Assembly (NCBI GenBank): GCA_030686995.1
Contig: CM060709.1
Coordinates: forward strand, 17,823,360-17,887,359
Length of the DNA: 64,000 nucleotides
Direction: 5' to 3'
Source: Artemisia argyi
Taxonomy: Eukaryota > Streptophyta > Magnoliopsida > Asterales > Asteraceae
Shown here: in pieces, positions 23,480 to 34,383 of the stretch
How positions within the stretch are numbered: position 1 is the first letter of the stretch
How the letters are laid out: each line of letters opens with the position of its first letter
Position numbers and translations under genes: made by a program
The notes under the pieces: generated by a model
The model's database searches: none
What the model was told of the DNA's origin: nothing
The model's input: the letters and a program-made list of their open reading frames with translations, nothing else

Positions 23480-24360
23480 GAAGAGGTTGATTGAGGTTTT
23501 GGATGTTGTTCAAGTGATGGTATTGGATGTGATCTAGTGAGAAGATATTCAATCCAAGTGTTCATTGAATGCAATGGTTTTTAGGAGAAAGATGCAACAA
23601 GGTCAATTGTTGACATGCTTCTCAAGTTGATTTATGTTGTGTGGTGATGAGGGTGATCTAGATGAAGGTAGATCCAAATTGCGTTGAGCAAGATGTAAGG
23701 CTAAAAGAGCACTAAGCTCATGGGCTTCTTTTAGCGCCTCAACGAACTTCAAGTGTTCGGAGGAAGGTGATGGTGGTGGAGCATGATAGTTGTCTTGGGT
23801 GATGGTTTGAACATGCAACATAGGAATGGCATGTGAAGTTGTAGGATGTGGTGGTGATACTCTTGGTGGTGGAGACATGTTTGAGCTTGGGTAATCATGA
23901 AAACATGATATGGGTGGAAGAGATCCTTCATGAGTGGATGGTGTTTTTGTTGAATGAGCAACATGTAAAGTGTTGGTAATGAGGTTGGGATTATTGTTTT
24001 GGGATTGTGCATGCTCATCATAAGAAGGAGCATTAGTCGAAGCACGAATGGATGATTTGTTGTTAAATGGATCATTTGTGTGAGAGTGAGGTTTAGGTGT
24101 TGGTTGATTATGAACAACATCGCTTGAGTTCTGAAAAGATTATGAGGTTTGAGTGTAATTTAGAAGGATATGGGTGAGTAAAGGTTTTTGATATGTAATG
24201 TTGGTGAGAAGGAAAGTGAGGTGTTAGGTAAGTAATGTTTGAAAACATAGGAGGAATTTGGTGTTGGATGTTTGACAACGTCATTTGGTTTGACGGAATT
24301 TTAAAGGAAGTTAGGCTTTCTTCTCCAAACAAGTTTCTTGGTGGCTTTGGTTTAATGGGA
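23480..24360 (-). pseudogene. Accessory ORF of element A, copy 1 (broken)
   Basis: This is a tandem, diverged copy of the accessory ORF. An N-terminal part (RNLFGEESLTSFKIPSNQ, about 24335-24110) is in one frame. The rest is open in another frame from about 24135 to the stop at 23603, ending HELSALLALHLAQRNLDL...NQLEKHVNN. The frame change coincides with a cttttcag|AAC acceptor-like site at about 24130, so an intron is possible instead of a frameshift. After the stop, PCCIFLLKTI and, after a further 4-nt shift, WIEYLLTRSHPIPS continue the homology to about 23480. Element B has a stop at the same place, so that stop may be ancestral. Confidence 0.55.
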
Positions 24361-24402
24361 GAGGAAATGATGAGATGAGTGGAGATTGAGAGGAATGAGA
24401 GT

Positions 24403-24412
24403 GTTTATAGTG
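24403..24412 (-). promoter_or_regulatory. Candidate internal TATA box for accessory ORF copy 1
   Basis: ctacactataaacac on the minus strand. It lies about 140 bases downstream (in element direction) of an internal GGCGG-CCCCTTAA array at 24622-24548. The same array sits next to the TATA box in the LTR promoters. Confidence 0.45.
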
Positions 24413-24547
24413 TAGGATTGGTGGGATCAAGGATGGATAAATATTGATGGAAGGTTTATGATAAAATAGGTTTGTGAATTTTGGGAAGTGTAGGATGAAA
24501 TGGGCTAAAAAAAATAGAAAAGGGAAACAACACCTTCGACCATCAGA

Positions 24548-24622
24548 TGGCCGGTCCCCTTAATTGGAGGCCGGTCCCCTTAATAATTAAGGGGGCCGCC
24601 TTATGATTTAAGGGGGCCGCCC
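24548..24622. promoter_or_regulatory. Internal copy of the inverted GGCCGG-CCCCTTAA array, element A
   Basis: Two ggccggtccccttaa units are followed by two inverted ttaagggggccgcc units, the same composition as in the LTR. It lies inside the element between gag and the accessory ORFs. Confidence 0.65.
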
Positions 24623-24629
24623 ATCTGGT

Positions 24630-25964
24630 GATTCCCAGATTGCCAGAAAAGGGTTTTTGATAGTGAATTGCAGAAAGGTTGTGTTTTTGGTTTCAAACAA
24701 GTCCAACTCTTTGAGGCAATCAAGCATATACTAATTATGTAGCCAAAGCATGTTAACCAAGGAGATTAAGTAAACAAGCAATTTCATCTAGCATGCAAAC
24801 ATACTCATGAAGCAAGTACAATATAAGTGCTAGGAAACAATAAGCAACATCAAGTATTTCATAACTACATAACAATGAGGATTAATTCTAATGTGTATCA
24901 ATGTGCAATAAGTGGGTAGTTATGATAGCATGTATTTCTAGACTTGTTACAAACAAAGTCTTAATGAACAAACCATGGTCCTCTTGATTTGATTTAGTTC
25001 ACTTATAAGTGTCATTTATATAAATATAGATGACAAATATGAGATCATCATGCATGATTTTAAAAGAGACGTTTTTAGCATTATTCAACAATGTTTGAAA
25101 GTAAGTTTTCACTTGGATGTGAGAGTTATTTGAATAAAATAGATTGGGTTTTTACTTCAAAATGTGTGAATGAACGGTAAAGAATATTTTCCCAATCTTT
25201 AGTTTTGATCAAAACAAAATTGTGAATATTGATAGTGAAAACATGTTATTTAAAAGTGGGATAGTTATTTGAAAGACTATTTTCCAAAATGTGAGGTTTT
25301 TGCATATTTTTAGAGATATTAAATTTTTAACAACAGATATCATAAATCAAATATTTTAAAAAAATGTTTATTAAAGATCTCATGCTCAAGAGGATTGGTT
25401 AAGCCTATTATTATCTCATGCTATCGTTTCTACATATCCTATGATCCTAAAGGAAATGAAGACGATAATTTATATGTTAGATGCGAGAGTGTTGAATGGG
25501 GTATAACCTAACATCTATAGTTCCTTTGTTTTCGCACGCTTATCTGACTTAATGCCATAGTCTACGAGAGCTTGTTTCATCCATAGTTTTCTTACGCGAG
25601 GGATCTAATCCTACTTCTATATTTACGATTGATCCACTTAACTCATTTCACTTCATCACCATGAGTTTCCTAATAGTGGATATAGAAGATTTCCATTTTC
25701 TATTTTGTTCGGCAATGAACAATTTTATCTTATTCCTAGGAAAGTCAACCAATGATGTTTCTAGGTTATAAGAATATAAGCAATTATGTACTAAGCATTA
25801 ATCTAACTAATCATTTATCTAAGCATGCAAATTATAGTGATGAACTTAAAAGAAACGCGTACCTTTTAGTCTTCAATGGAATATCTTCAAGCACTTCAAG
25901 TGACCATGTTGACTTATAGAAGTCATTTGTAGATGATATTCCAACTTCTTCCAAGATTGACAAC
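24630..25964 (-). other. Non-coding remainder where pol should be, element A
   Basis: In autonomous SIRE-type elements gag is followed by protease, integrase, RT and RNase H (about 3.5 kb). Here 1.3 kb of AT-rich DNA follows gag, with no pol motif in any frame. A short minus-strand frame at 25832-26014 overlaps the end of gag and may be the first residue of the deleted continuation. Confidence 0.65.
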
Positions 25965-27842
25965 TTAGCCACTTGGTCCCCATTGTCTAATTGGTCCAAA
26001 GTTGTTTGGTCCAAACATATTTAACATTTGGCTAGGATGCATGTATGGTGGTAATATTTCCCATTGTCTCATTGGTCCAAAGTTGTTTGGTCCAAACATA
26101 TTTAACATTTGGCTAGGATGCATGTATGATGGTAATATTTCCCAAGGATTGTAACTTGGTTGATAATTCCACATTTGATTTCTAGTGTTATTGTAATATT
26201 GTCTATTTTGATTTCTTCTAGGTTGAGATGTTTTAGATCTTGGATGATGATTTTTAGTTTTTCTTGGTGGTGGAGTTTTAGATCTAAATTTAGGTTTAGA
26301 GGATCCTACTTCGGTCTTTAAGGATGGTTTATAAAAAGTTTTTACTTTTTCATCATTCGCAATGGGTATTTTTCTATCTTTTGTAAGTATATACTTAGGA
26401 TTTGATTCTAATAATCTTTGTTTACTAGATTCACATTCAAACTTTATACTTTTATTTTCACTAGTTGAAGTTAATCCTAGACCGGTTTTATCTCCCGAAG
26501 TTTCTTGAGCACTTAGTATTTTCTTAAGTGGGTTATTACTATTTTTAAACTTGTCAAGTTTGAAAATTTCATCTTTAAGTTTTTCGTTTTCATTTTTAAC
26601 CTCTAAGCAAGTTTTACATTTTACAAAAACTTCTTTTCCTTTTTCCAAATGTTGTAGTTTAATTTTTAATTCGAGTACTTCATTTTCTAATTGATTATTA
26701 ATATGTTTTAGTGACTTATTTTTAGCTATAACCTTTTGACCTAATTTGCATAACCTATTATATTCACTATCTAGGTCTTTTTCGTCTAATGATAAATTTT
26801 TGTCACTAAAGTATTTGGTTTCGAAACGTACCTCGCTTGATGTCTTAGCCATAAGACACTTTTCTTCATTTGTGGTTTCTTTCTTGTCCTCATCGCTATC
26901 ACTCCAAGCACCTCCGATAAACGCCTTTTGATTTTGATCTCTTGACATCATTGGACACTTTCCGATGAGATGATTTGGATTGCCACATTTAAAACACTTC
27001 CTTTCATTATATGGTTGCCTAACATATCTTCCTCGTCTTTTGAAGTATTTCTTGAAGTCTCGTACGGCCATAGCATACTCTTCATCGTCACTTTTGGAGG
27101 TTGAGCATTCTTCGTCACTAGAGTCCTTTTTAGCTTTCAACGCAATTGATTTGCTTTGCTCCCTTTTTTCATTGAGAATCTCGGAGTCTTTCTTTATTAT
27201 TGCTTCGTAGACTTTCAGGTTGCCGATCAACTCATCAAGTTGAAGAGTTAACAAGTTCTTCGATTCTTCAATCGCCGTAACTTTAGCTCGCCATTTTGGA
27301 TGAAGAGCCCTAAGAAATTTCCTAACAAAATTCTTACTAGAAAAATTCTCATCAAGTGCTTTTAAACTTGTGATAATAGTGTTAAATCTAGCAAAAGCAT
27401 TATCTATTGATTCCTCCTCCGGAATCGTAAATTGTTCATATTGTTGAACAAGAAGATCTATTTTGTTATCTTTAACTTGACTATTACCTTGGTGAGTGAT
27501 TAGTAAAGAATCCCAAATTTCTTTTGCGGTTTTACACATAAAAATTCTTTCGTATTCTTTACGTGGTAACGCATTGTAAATAACCATTTTTGCTTCATTG
27601 TTTTTAGAAAGTCTTCTTTTTAAATCATCATTTTGTTTTTCAAAAGGTACTATTTCATCTTTATTTGTTTCGGGATTATTTTGAGTAGGTAAAAAATCAC
27701 CATTAGTAATAACATGCCAAAGATCTAGATCCTTTGATTTCACATAAGTTTCGAATCGATTTTTCCAATATAAAAATCCATCACTTTCAAATAGCGGTGG
27801 TCTTTGCATAGATTGTCCTTCTAAATATTTTTCAGATTCCAT
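25965..27842 (-). CDS. gag: Gag protein of SIRE/Maximus-like Copia element A (625 aa)
   Basis: This is the only long intact ORF in the window. The ATG is about 50 bases after the PBS. The N-terminal region (residues 1-60) contains [20 protein letters not shown], the start of the Copia gag (DUF4219/UBN2) fold, which continues to about 215 with [20 protein letters not shown]. One CCHC zinc knuckle, [14 protein letters not shown], is at 283-296. A charged coiled coil spans about 355-432. A basic Arg/Lys/Pro tail lies at 505-550 and a perfect-period 27-residue tandem repeat ([20 protein letters not shown]...) at 567-620. Gag forms the retrotransposon particle and packages RNA. It ends at a stop before any protease, so the element encodes structural protein only and must borrow enzymes. 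The intact frame and near-identical LTRs suggest recent activity. Confidence 0.93.
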   Translation of the reverse strand: MESEKYLEGQSMQRPPLFESDGFLYWKNRFETYVKSKDLDLWHVITNGDFLPTQNNPETNKDEIVPFEKQNDDLKRRLSKNNEAKMVIYNALPRKEYERIFMCKTAKEIWDSLLITHQGNSQVKDNKIDLLVQQYEQFTIPEEESIDNAFARFNTIITSLKALDENFSSKNFVRKFLRALHPKWRAKVTAIEESKNLLTLQLDELIGNLKVYEAIIKKDSEILNEKREQSKSIALKAKKDSSDEECSTSKSDDEEYAMAVRDFKKYFKRRGRYVRQPYNERKCFKCGNPNHLIGKCPMMSRDQNQKAFIGGAWSDSDEDKKETTNEEKCLMAKTSSEVRFETKYFSDKNLSLDEKDLDSEYNRLCKLGQKVIAKNKSLKHINNQLENEVLELKIKLQHLEKGKEVFVKCKTCLEVKNENEKLKDEIFKLDKFKNSNNPLKKILSAQETSGDKTGLGLTSTSENKSIKFECESSKQRLLESNPKYILTKDRKIPIANDEKVKTFYKPSLKTEVGSSKPKFRSKTPPPRKTKNHHPRSKTSQPRRNQNRQYYNNTRNQMWNYQPSYNPWEILPSYMHPSQMLNMFGPNNFGPMRQWEILPPYMHPSQMLNMFGPNNFGPIRQWGPSG

Positions 27843-27893
27843 AGATCGTTACAAGTTTTAAAATACAATATATTTTAAAAAGTCTTGTTAGAC

Positions 27894-27910
27894 GTGGCTC
27901 TGGTACCAAT
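27894..27910 (-). other. Primer-binding site of element A
   Basis: gtggctctggtaccaat on plus, reading attggtaccagagccac on minus directly after the 5' LTR. This is the initiator-Met primer site typical of Copia elements. Confidence 0.9.
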
Positions 27911-29564
27911 TGTGGAAAACTAGAAGGGGGGGGGGGGGGTTGAATAGTTTTACGTCTTTTTAATTTTATTTTAAAAACTTAGTTTAGTTTTAAAACCTTG
28001 CTTGCTTTTAAAACTTTGATTCAATCTTATGTGAACTCAAATCTTGAACAATATGAACAAGTATATCTGAGTATAAACAACAATAATGATGTATGCTAAG
28101 TATGTGAAATCAACACATGCATAATATAAACAATTGTAGCTATATACGAGAGATAAGTACGTAATCGTTTATTTTATAATCCTTAGTTATATTTTGTATG
28201 AAAACTTTACTTGATCGAAATGATCAATTATATGTATGTAACCTTTTTAGTTTGATTGTAAAAACTTTGTTTTGTGAATAAAACTTTCGTTTGATCTTTA
28301 AGTAAAATTAATACTAGCACTATATGAGCAACTATATATATACGTCTACGTCTACAAGAGTAATAACGATATAAGCAAGATAATAAGTAAGATATGGAAA
28401 GATCTAACCGCGAGACAAAGGATTTATAGTGGTTCGGCTACAAGGACACCTTCCTTGCCCTACTCCACTCCTCGAGTCACCTACTCGAGAGTTTTCTTCA
28501 CTATGTCAACAAGCTCCCTTATGGCGGAGAAAACCTTACACACCAATTACACACCAATTACACACCAATTTACACACCAATCTACACACCAATCTTCACA
28601 CCAATTTACACACCAATCTTCACACCAATCTACACACCAATCTTCTTCACACCTAGATCACAACTACTACACACCAATTCACTACTTAATCACACCACTT
28701 CTTTCACTCCTATCTTCTACACACCATTAATCCTATTCACCAATTCTTCTACACACCAATCTTCTTCCTAACTTATCTTTTTCACAACTATTCTCTAACA
28801 AATATTCACAACTAATCACACTATGAAATAATAATCAATGATGATGCTCAAACAACTTAGATGTGGAGATCACAACTAGTTGTAATACTTCTTGTCTTGA
28901 GGGATAGAAGTATTCTTCTCTTGCACTTGAATGGATTATGTATGGATCACTTTGAAACAAAGATTTAAGAATGTATGATCAAAGGATTTATAGATTGGAA
29001 ATGGAGATCTAGAACAGGAAGTTCTGGGGTGCAAAAGGTAGGGAAAAAATCCAGGTTTAAGGTGGTATTTATAGGCAAACGTTTCTGACAGAGGAGCGTG
29101 GCCGGTCCCCTTAAAGCATGGCCGGCCCCCTTAAAATTAAGGGGGCCGCCCCTTATAATTAAGGGGGCCGCCCAACTGTAACGGCCAGAAACTTTGTCTT
29201 TTAGTGGGGAAAGTTTATTTGGTGAAAAACTAACTGATTTTGGTTAAACATTTGAAATCATATATTTAGTATGATTAAAACATTTTTCCTTATTACCAAA
29301 AGTGTTTTTCAAAAATATATAATAAGATTATATAATTAAATAAACTTTGTATTAGTTAATTAAATACCCCTTTGATCATACATTGCACTAAACACTTTGT
29401 TTATTCATACCTTAAGTGATTTGGATGTAAAGAGAAATATTAATCACCAAATACTTGTTTATGTCATAAGTTTTAGTTCTTTGAGGTTATATTTTGTAAT
29501 GATCAAAACATAGAGATATTGATAAAAACTTAATAATGTTTTTAAGGCATTATTTATGTCAACA
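27911..29564 (-). mobile_element. 5' LTR of element A
   Basis: 1,654 bp, matching 20471-22132. The TATA box is at about 29082-29072 (minus) and the palindromic array at 29099-29174. The right edge tcaaca is followed by target duplication AATTA. On the minus strand the conserved segment ggttttctccgcc...gagcttgttga near the end matches the LTRs of B and C, placing all three in one lineage. Confidence 0.95.
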
Positions 29565-29569
29565 AATTA

Positions 29570-31233
29570 CCTTACCCAAGCGAGGGGTGGTTACAAATTA
29601 CCTTACCCAAGCGAATATGTTAGAGGGTGAGTCTTATTGGGTTTTTTTTTTTTAGTAAGATACCTAAAGTGACAAAAATGCCTTGATCTTTAACGGTTAA
29701 ACAAAGTCAGATTAACAGTGTTAAAAAATCAGAGCAAACTCGAAACAAGTGTTTCACTTTTGGATCAAACACGGAACTTTTTTGAACTTTGGACTAAAAG
29801 TGAAATATCTAACAAACCACAAGAACCGAGAAAGTAGTTAACTTGAAGCAGTAAAAAATAACCCTTGTTAAGAGTACATTGTTGTATAAATAAAAAGGAG
29901 TTAAATAAAGGAATATTGTGTTAATTTGAATTACAAGAACATCCAAAACAAACACTAAATTTACAAAAATACCATCTTGTTGTCGTCACTACATAATCAT
30001 ATCCGTCCATATGTCACCAATCATGGTCATCGCTGCTTCAGTCCGACGATACTTCAATAAAATTCTTTCATCGATATATCGAACCTTATCAACACTCGCT
30101 TATGAAACCCCTGAAACAAACCAAAAATTCTTTAAAATGTTCACATTACACACATAGACATATTAGTCCAAGTGAGTGCTACTATACTTTAAAGTCCTAT
30201 ATGACATCTTATCTTATAAAAAAGTATTTAGAACTTTATGGATCATCATAAAATGTTATAAAACTCAACTTATACGTAGAAGAATAGAATATTTATTTAA
30301 ACTTGAAGAATGTTAGACGTGTCATTTGATCGATATAAAAACAAAAGCATATATTATTGCAGCTCACTATTTTACACATACATCATTTCCGATGTTAAAG
30401 GGGCCTTACCCAAGCGAGGGGTGGTTACAAATTACCTTACCCAAGCGAATATGTTAGAGGGTGAGTCTTATTGGGTTTTTTTTAGTAAGATACCTAAAGT
30501 GACAAAAATGCCTTGATCTTTAACGGTTAAACAAAGTCAGATTAACAGAGTTAAAAAATTAGAGCAAACTCGAAACAAGTGTTTCACTTTTGGATCAAAC
30601 GCGGAACTTTTTTGAACTTTGGACTAAAAGTGAAATATCTAACAAACCACAAGAACCGAGAAAGTAGTTAACTTGAAGCAGTAAAAAATAACCCTTGTTA
30701 AGAGTACATTGTTGTATAAATAAAAAGGAGTTAAATAAAGGAATATTGTGTTAATTTGAATTACAAGAACATCCAAAACAAACACTAAATTTACAAAAAT
30801 ACCATCTTGTTGTCGTCACTACATAATCATATCCGTCCATATGTCACCAATCATGGTCATCGCTGCTTCAGTCCGACGATACTTCAATAAAATTCTTTCA
30901 TCGATATATCGAACCTCATCAACACTCGCTTATGAAACCCCTGAAACAAACCAAAAATTCTTTAAAATGTTCACATTACACACATAGACATATTAGTCCA
31001 AGTGAGTGCTACTATACTTTAAAGTCCTATATGACATCTTATCTTATAAAAAAGTATTTAGAACTTTATGGATCATCATAAAATGTTATAAAACTCAACT
31101 TATACGTAGAAGAATAGAATATTTATTTAAACTTGAAGAATGTTAGACGTGTCATTTGATCGATATAAAAACAAAAGCATATATTATTGCAGCTCACTAT
31201 TTTACACATACATCATTTCCGATGTTAAAGGGG
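29570..31233. repeat. 834-bp tandem duplication (two units)
   Basis: Unit 1 is 29570-30403 and unit 2 is 30404-31233. They differ by only a few substitutions and a poly-T length change, so the duplication is recent. The junction is at the shared string CCTTA. Each unit begins with a smaller repeat (ttacccaagcga twice, about 33 bp apart). Element A inserted just at the left edge. Confidence 0.9.
29985..30115 (-). pseudogene. Possible terminal exon of an unrecognised gene (also at 30815-30945)
   Basis: On the minus strand a typical acceptor (tttggtttgtttcag|GGG) precedes a short frame. A second frame over the same DNA reads RYIDERILLKYRRTEAAMTM and then IGDIWTDMIM before a TAG, followed by AT-rich, 3'UTR-like sequence. 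That protein looks non-random but is preceded by a stop in its frame, so the exon is either broken or spliced elsewhere. Because it lies in the 834-bp tandem unit it is present twice. I do not recognise the family. Confidence 0.3.
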
Positions 31234-31900
31234 CCTTATAAAAATTTGGCACAGGGTCATCCAATTTCACTTGACGACCTTAAGTTCAGTAAATTTCGTT
31301 ATCATAAAAAGACAATTCGTAACAAAATAGTTTTCAACTTATAGACAGACAAATTTAACAAACTCGATGTTCAAGTTATTGAACTCGATTTTTGATGAAC
31401 TAGAATAAGCAACAGATGGCAAACTTATATGAAAAACAACGATAAAAAACCCATGCAATATAGACACGCACTAAACATGAAAAAAATTGACGATTTTGAT
31501 TATATACTTATGACGACAGATTAATGATAAACATTCATATCTTTTGCATGTAAATACACCGATGTTAAAGGGGCCTTATAAAAATTTGGCACAGGGTCAT
31601 CCAATTTCACTTGACGACCTTAAGTTCAGTAAATTTCGTTATCATAAAAAGACAATTCGTAACAAAATAGTTTTCAACTTATAGACAGACAAATTTAACA
31701 AACTCGATGTTCAAGTTATTGAACTCGATTTTTGATGAACTAGAATAAGCAACAGATGGCAAACTTATATGAAAAACAACGATAACAAACCCATGCAATA
31801 TAGACACGCACTAAACATGAAAAAAATTGACGATTTTGATTATATACTTATGACGACAGATTAATGATAAACATTCATATCTTTTGCATGTAAATACACC
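31221..31900. repeat. 340-bp tandem duplication (two units)
   Basis: Unit 1 is 31221-31560 and unit 2 is 31561-31900. I find one substitution between them (about 31446 and 31786). The first 13 bases overlap the end of the 834-bp duplication, so the two events share the string gatgttaaaggggcc. A minus-strand frame crossing the join, RQVKLDDPVPNFYKAPL onward, looks coding-like but is unassigned. Confidence 0.9.
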
Positions 31901-32504
31901 AATAGAAACAGAAATAGTTCCTAGCTAACAATTAGGATACTCTCGCATAAAAAGTTTCGATATTTAATTACCTAATCAATAGGTGTATTTTTTTTCTATT
32001 AGCCTGATGAAAGACGTAAGATTTATGGTCCAAGTTAAGGTCATTCAAAATGAGTGTATTATTGTCCATATACATTGAATTCTTTAGTCTGTTAACCTAT
32101 AACTTTTACTTTTCAGAAACAATCTATACCATTTACTTTCTCTAAAATAATATTCCTAGCTACAAATATAGTTTTTAATGAGCTATGTGTTTTGTTTAAA
32201 CTCCGAGACCAAAAATTTATGCTTCACATAAGGAAAGAGTTTAAAATCATAAATATCAAAGACAAACGGGTTAAAGTGGAACTTTTATAAAAAATATGGT
32301 TTGAGTAAACAACACAATTTATGCGCCTCATGTCTCTGGGTTTGTCTTCCACACCAAAACCATGTACTCAATTAAACTCTTTTTTCTATCAAAATCATTT
32401 GTTTTCCTTCAAAAATTGACAAATGCTTGCTTTACCAGGCCTTAGGGTCATTCAGGATGAGTGTATTATTGTCACTAATTATTGAATTCTATAGCCAGTT
32501 TTCA
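31901..32504. repeat. Intergenic DNA with a short direct repeat
   Basis: A 55-bp segment with gagtgtattattgtc at its core occurs at 32038-32094 and again at 32449-32503. Otherwise AT-rich with no gene or element ends that I can support. Confidence 0.5.
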
Positions 32505-32800
32505 AATGGTAGATACTTGGTCACATATTGATTTGCTTTTTCAACCATATTCAGAGATTCTTGAATTATTCTTTAGTCGTTGCCTTAGAGTCTCACGAAG
32601 AGTATGCATACGCTCGATCGAGTTATTGCGATAAGCGTTCTCAAGTGCACACCAGACCTTGCGAGCCGTTTCATAAGGCCGATATCATGTTAGGCTCTAT
32701 GTAAAAGTCATCAAAGCTAGTGAATGATCAAAAAATAAAAAGGTAAATCTTGTTAGTTTTTGTCCTAGAATCTCTTTATGTTGTTTCAAAATCAATTTTA
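32505..32800 (-). pseudogene. Second Copia gag remnant
   Basis: The minus strand encodes VWCALENAYRNNSIERMHTL, RETLRQR and RISEYG, then CDQVSTI. This is the same region of Copia gag as the relic at 18263-18850, and the two are related at DNA level. Stops interrupt it and no LTR, PBS or pol is nearby. Confidence 0.7.
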
Positions 32801-32949
32801 ATCTTTAGATTAATTGTTCTTTGTTCCTTGAGCGTAACAAAAGTGTTTGGTTAAGCTATTGTGATCAAGAACCTAACAGTTACATTGAATCGCTATCGAT
32901 ACGCGTGTACAAGACCATAGGAAAAATCCCAATCAGATTTTTACGTAAA

Positions 32950-33220
32950 CCCAATAGGCGAATATGGGTGGTTATTCAACAATAGCTTTAGGCATAAAAC
33001 TTGGGATTGGATTTTGACGCCCCTCTTTATCGTTGACGGGTTAGTCGTAAACCAAGATTTTGATGAAGCAAATTGGTTGTATATCAAGATAATGGATAGT
33101 CGACTCGCCGTGCTACAAATGGTTGCATATTCGAAGATATTCATTGGGTTATTTCAAATCAGAGAAATTGAAAAGGCGCAACGATTAATTAACTGTATGA
33201 CCTGGATTGGTTTTTGAAAA
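32950..33220 (+). pseudogene. PPR-protein remnant
   Basis: The plus-strand frame from about 32980 to the stop at 33217 contains FIVDGLVVNQDFDEANWLY and, 30 residues on, AYSKIFIGLFQIREIEKAQR. Both fit the 35-residue pentatricopeptide motif (xYxxLIxGLxxxGxIEKAxxL). A frameshift just upstream breaks a preceding stretch (IALGIKLGIGF) that also fits. PPR proteins bind organellar RNA. Only about two motifs remain of the usual ten or more and there is no targeting peptide, so this is a fragment. Confidence 0.55.
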
Positions 33221-33518
33221 CAAGGTTCCTGACTTGAGATATCTCAATTTTAAGACAACGATCCAAAGAAATATCCCTACCAGTCTCTTCTTCTTCAAAG
33301 TGTTGCTTATGCGTGTAGCGGAAAACATTACTATACTTGATGTTGATTTGTTTCTAAAGGAATTGATGGCATGGGATTCCCGTATGTGCAAGAACGCAAT
33401 ATCCATTCTTTATATGGAAGAACGTATCACTAAGCCTCGTTATTTATCCTGGATGAGCTATATTGTGTTTTTCTTGCTGATATCAATCTATTTTCAAATA
33501 AAAGTAGTATGTTTATAA
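33207..33518 (+). pseudogene. Possible continuation of the PPR relic
   Basis: A 103-codon frame overlapping the end of the PPR fragment in another phase, containing ITILDVDLFLKELMAWDSRM and CKNAISILYMEER. It could be the frameshifted C-terminal part of the same gene, but it shows no clear PPR motif. Low confidence. Confidence 0.25.
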
Positions 33519-34383
33519 AATCATGTTGGTATAATCTTTGAAATGAAAGTAGCATGTTTAAGTGTTACAACTAGGTTTTGAACAACTAATCTATATGATT
33601 ACAACATTCGGAGTGGCGTATTTGGATTTAGGCCAAGGAACACAAGCGAGACATTCGTTGAATGTGTAATGTTGGTTCTTGGATTCTTAATAGGAATTGA
33701 AGTTTAGTTCATGCATTTTTTATAATTAGAAAAAAGGAACTTCTACATGTTGCATGATTATGGGTTTGAATTGAAATTCTTAGTGAGTATTGACTTGCAA
33801 TGTTATAGATATGGCACCTCTCAAGGTTTTTTTTTTTTTTTTTTTTGGGTTTTATTTATTTATTTACCGTCTTATAGTCTCAGATGTAATTTCTTACTTT
33901 CTCTTGGTCATGACGATCTAACTTACATGTTAGTTATTTTTCATAAAGCTAGGATTTCTTATACTATTTATGTGAACAGGATTGTTGGGATGCCGCAGTG
34001 AAGATGTTTGTATAGATATGTTTGACAGTCGGCAAAGAGGGTTGTGAATAGATGTTCGACTGCCAATGAAAAGAGGTTAAATCTGACACTGTATATGGAG
34101 AGCGTTATTAGTTGTATATGGATGATCTTATCGCTTTTCTTTTTCTTTGTATTTTGATCGTTGTATATTGTTTTCCCTTTTTGAACAAAACTGATTTGAT
34201 TTTGACCACTGATCATATACAAGGATTGTTAATGGAAAATTTTCCCCTTTTATGGATTTTGACTTGTATACGACTCAAATGAACTTGTTCATATCCTCGT
34301 TACATTACCAAGCCAATTTTAGAACTTGTTTATCAAGGTACGTAGGTGAAGAATTGTAACAAAGCTAAATAACACCCACTTCA
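33519..34383. other. Unassigned intergenic DNA
   Basis: No supported gene. A 20-base T run lies at 33827-33846. Small ORFs on both strands (33747-34222) overlap and have no recognisable product. Confidence 0.5.

Noticed and set aside
29570..31900. CRISPR-like direct repeats
   Set aside because: The units are long adjacent duplications, not short repeats with spacers, and the DNA is a plant nuclear sequence.
33747..34222. Opposed ORFs of 84 aa flanking the T20 run
   Set aside because: Low-complexity hydrophobic frames around a homopolymer; no homologous motif.
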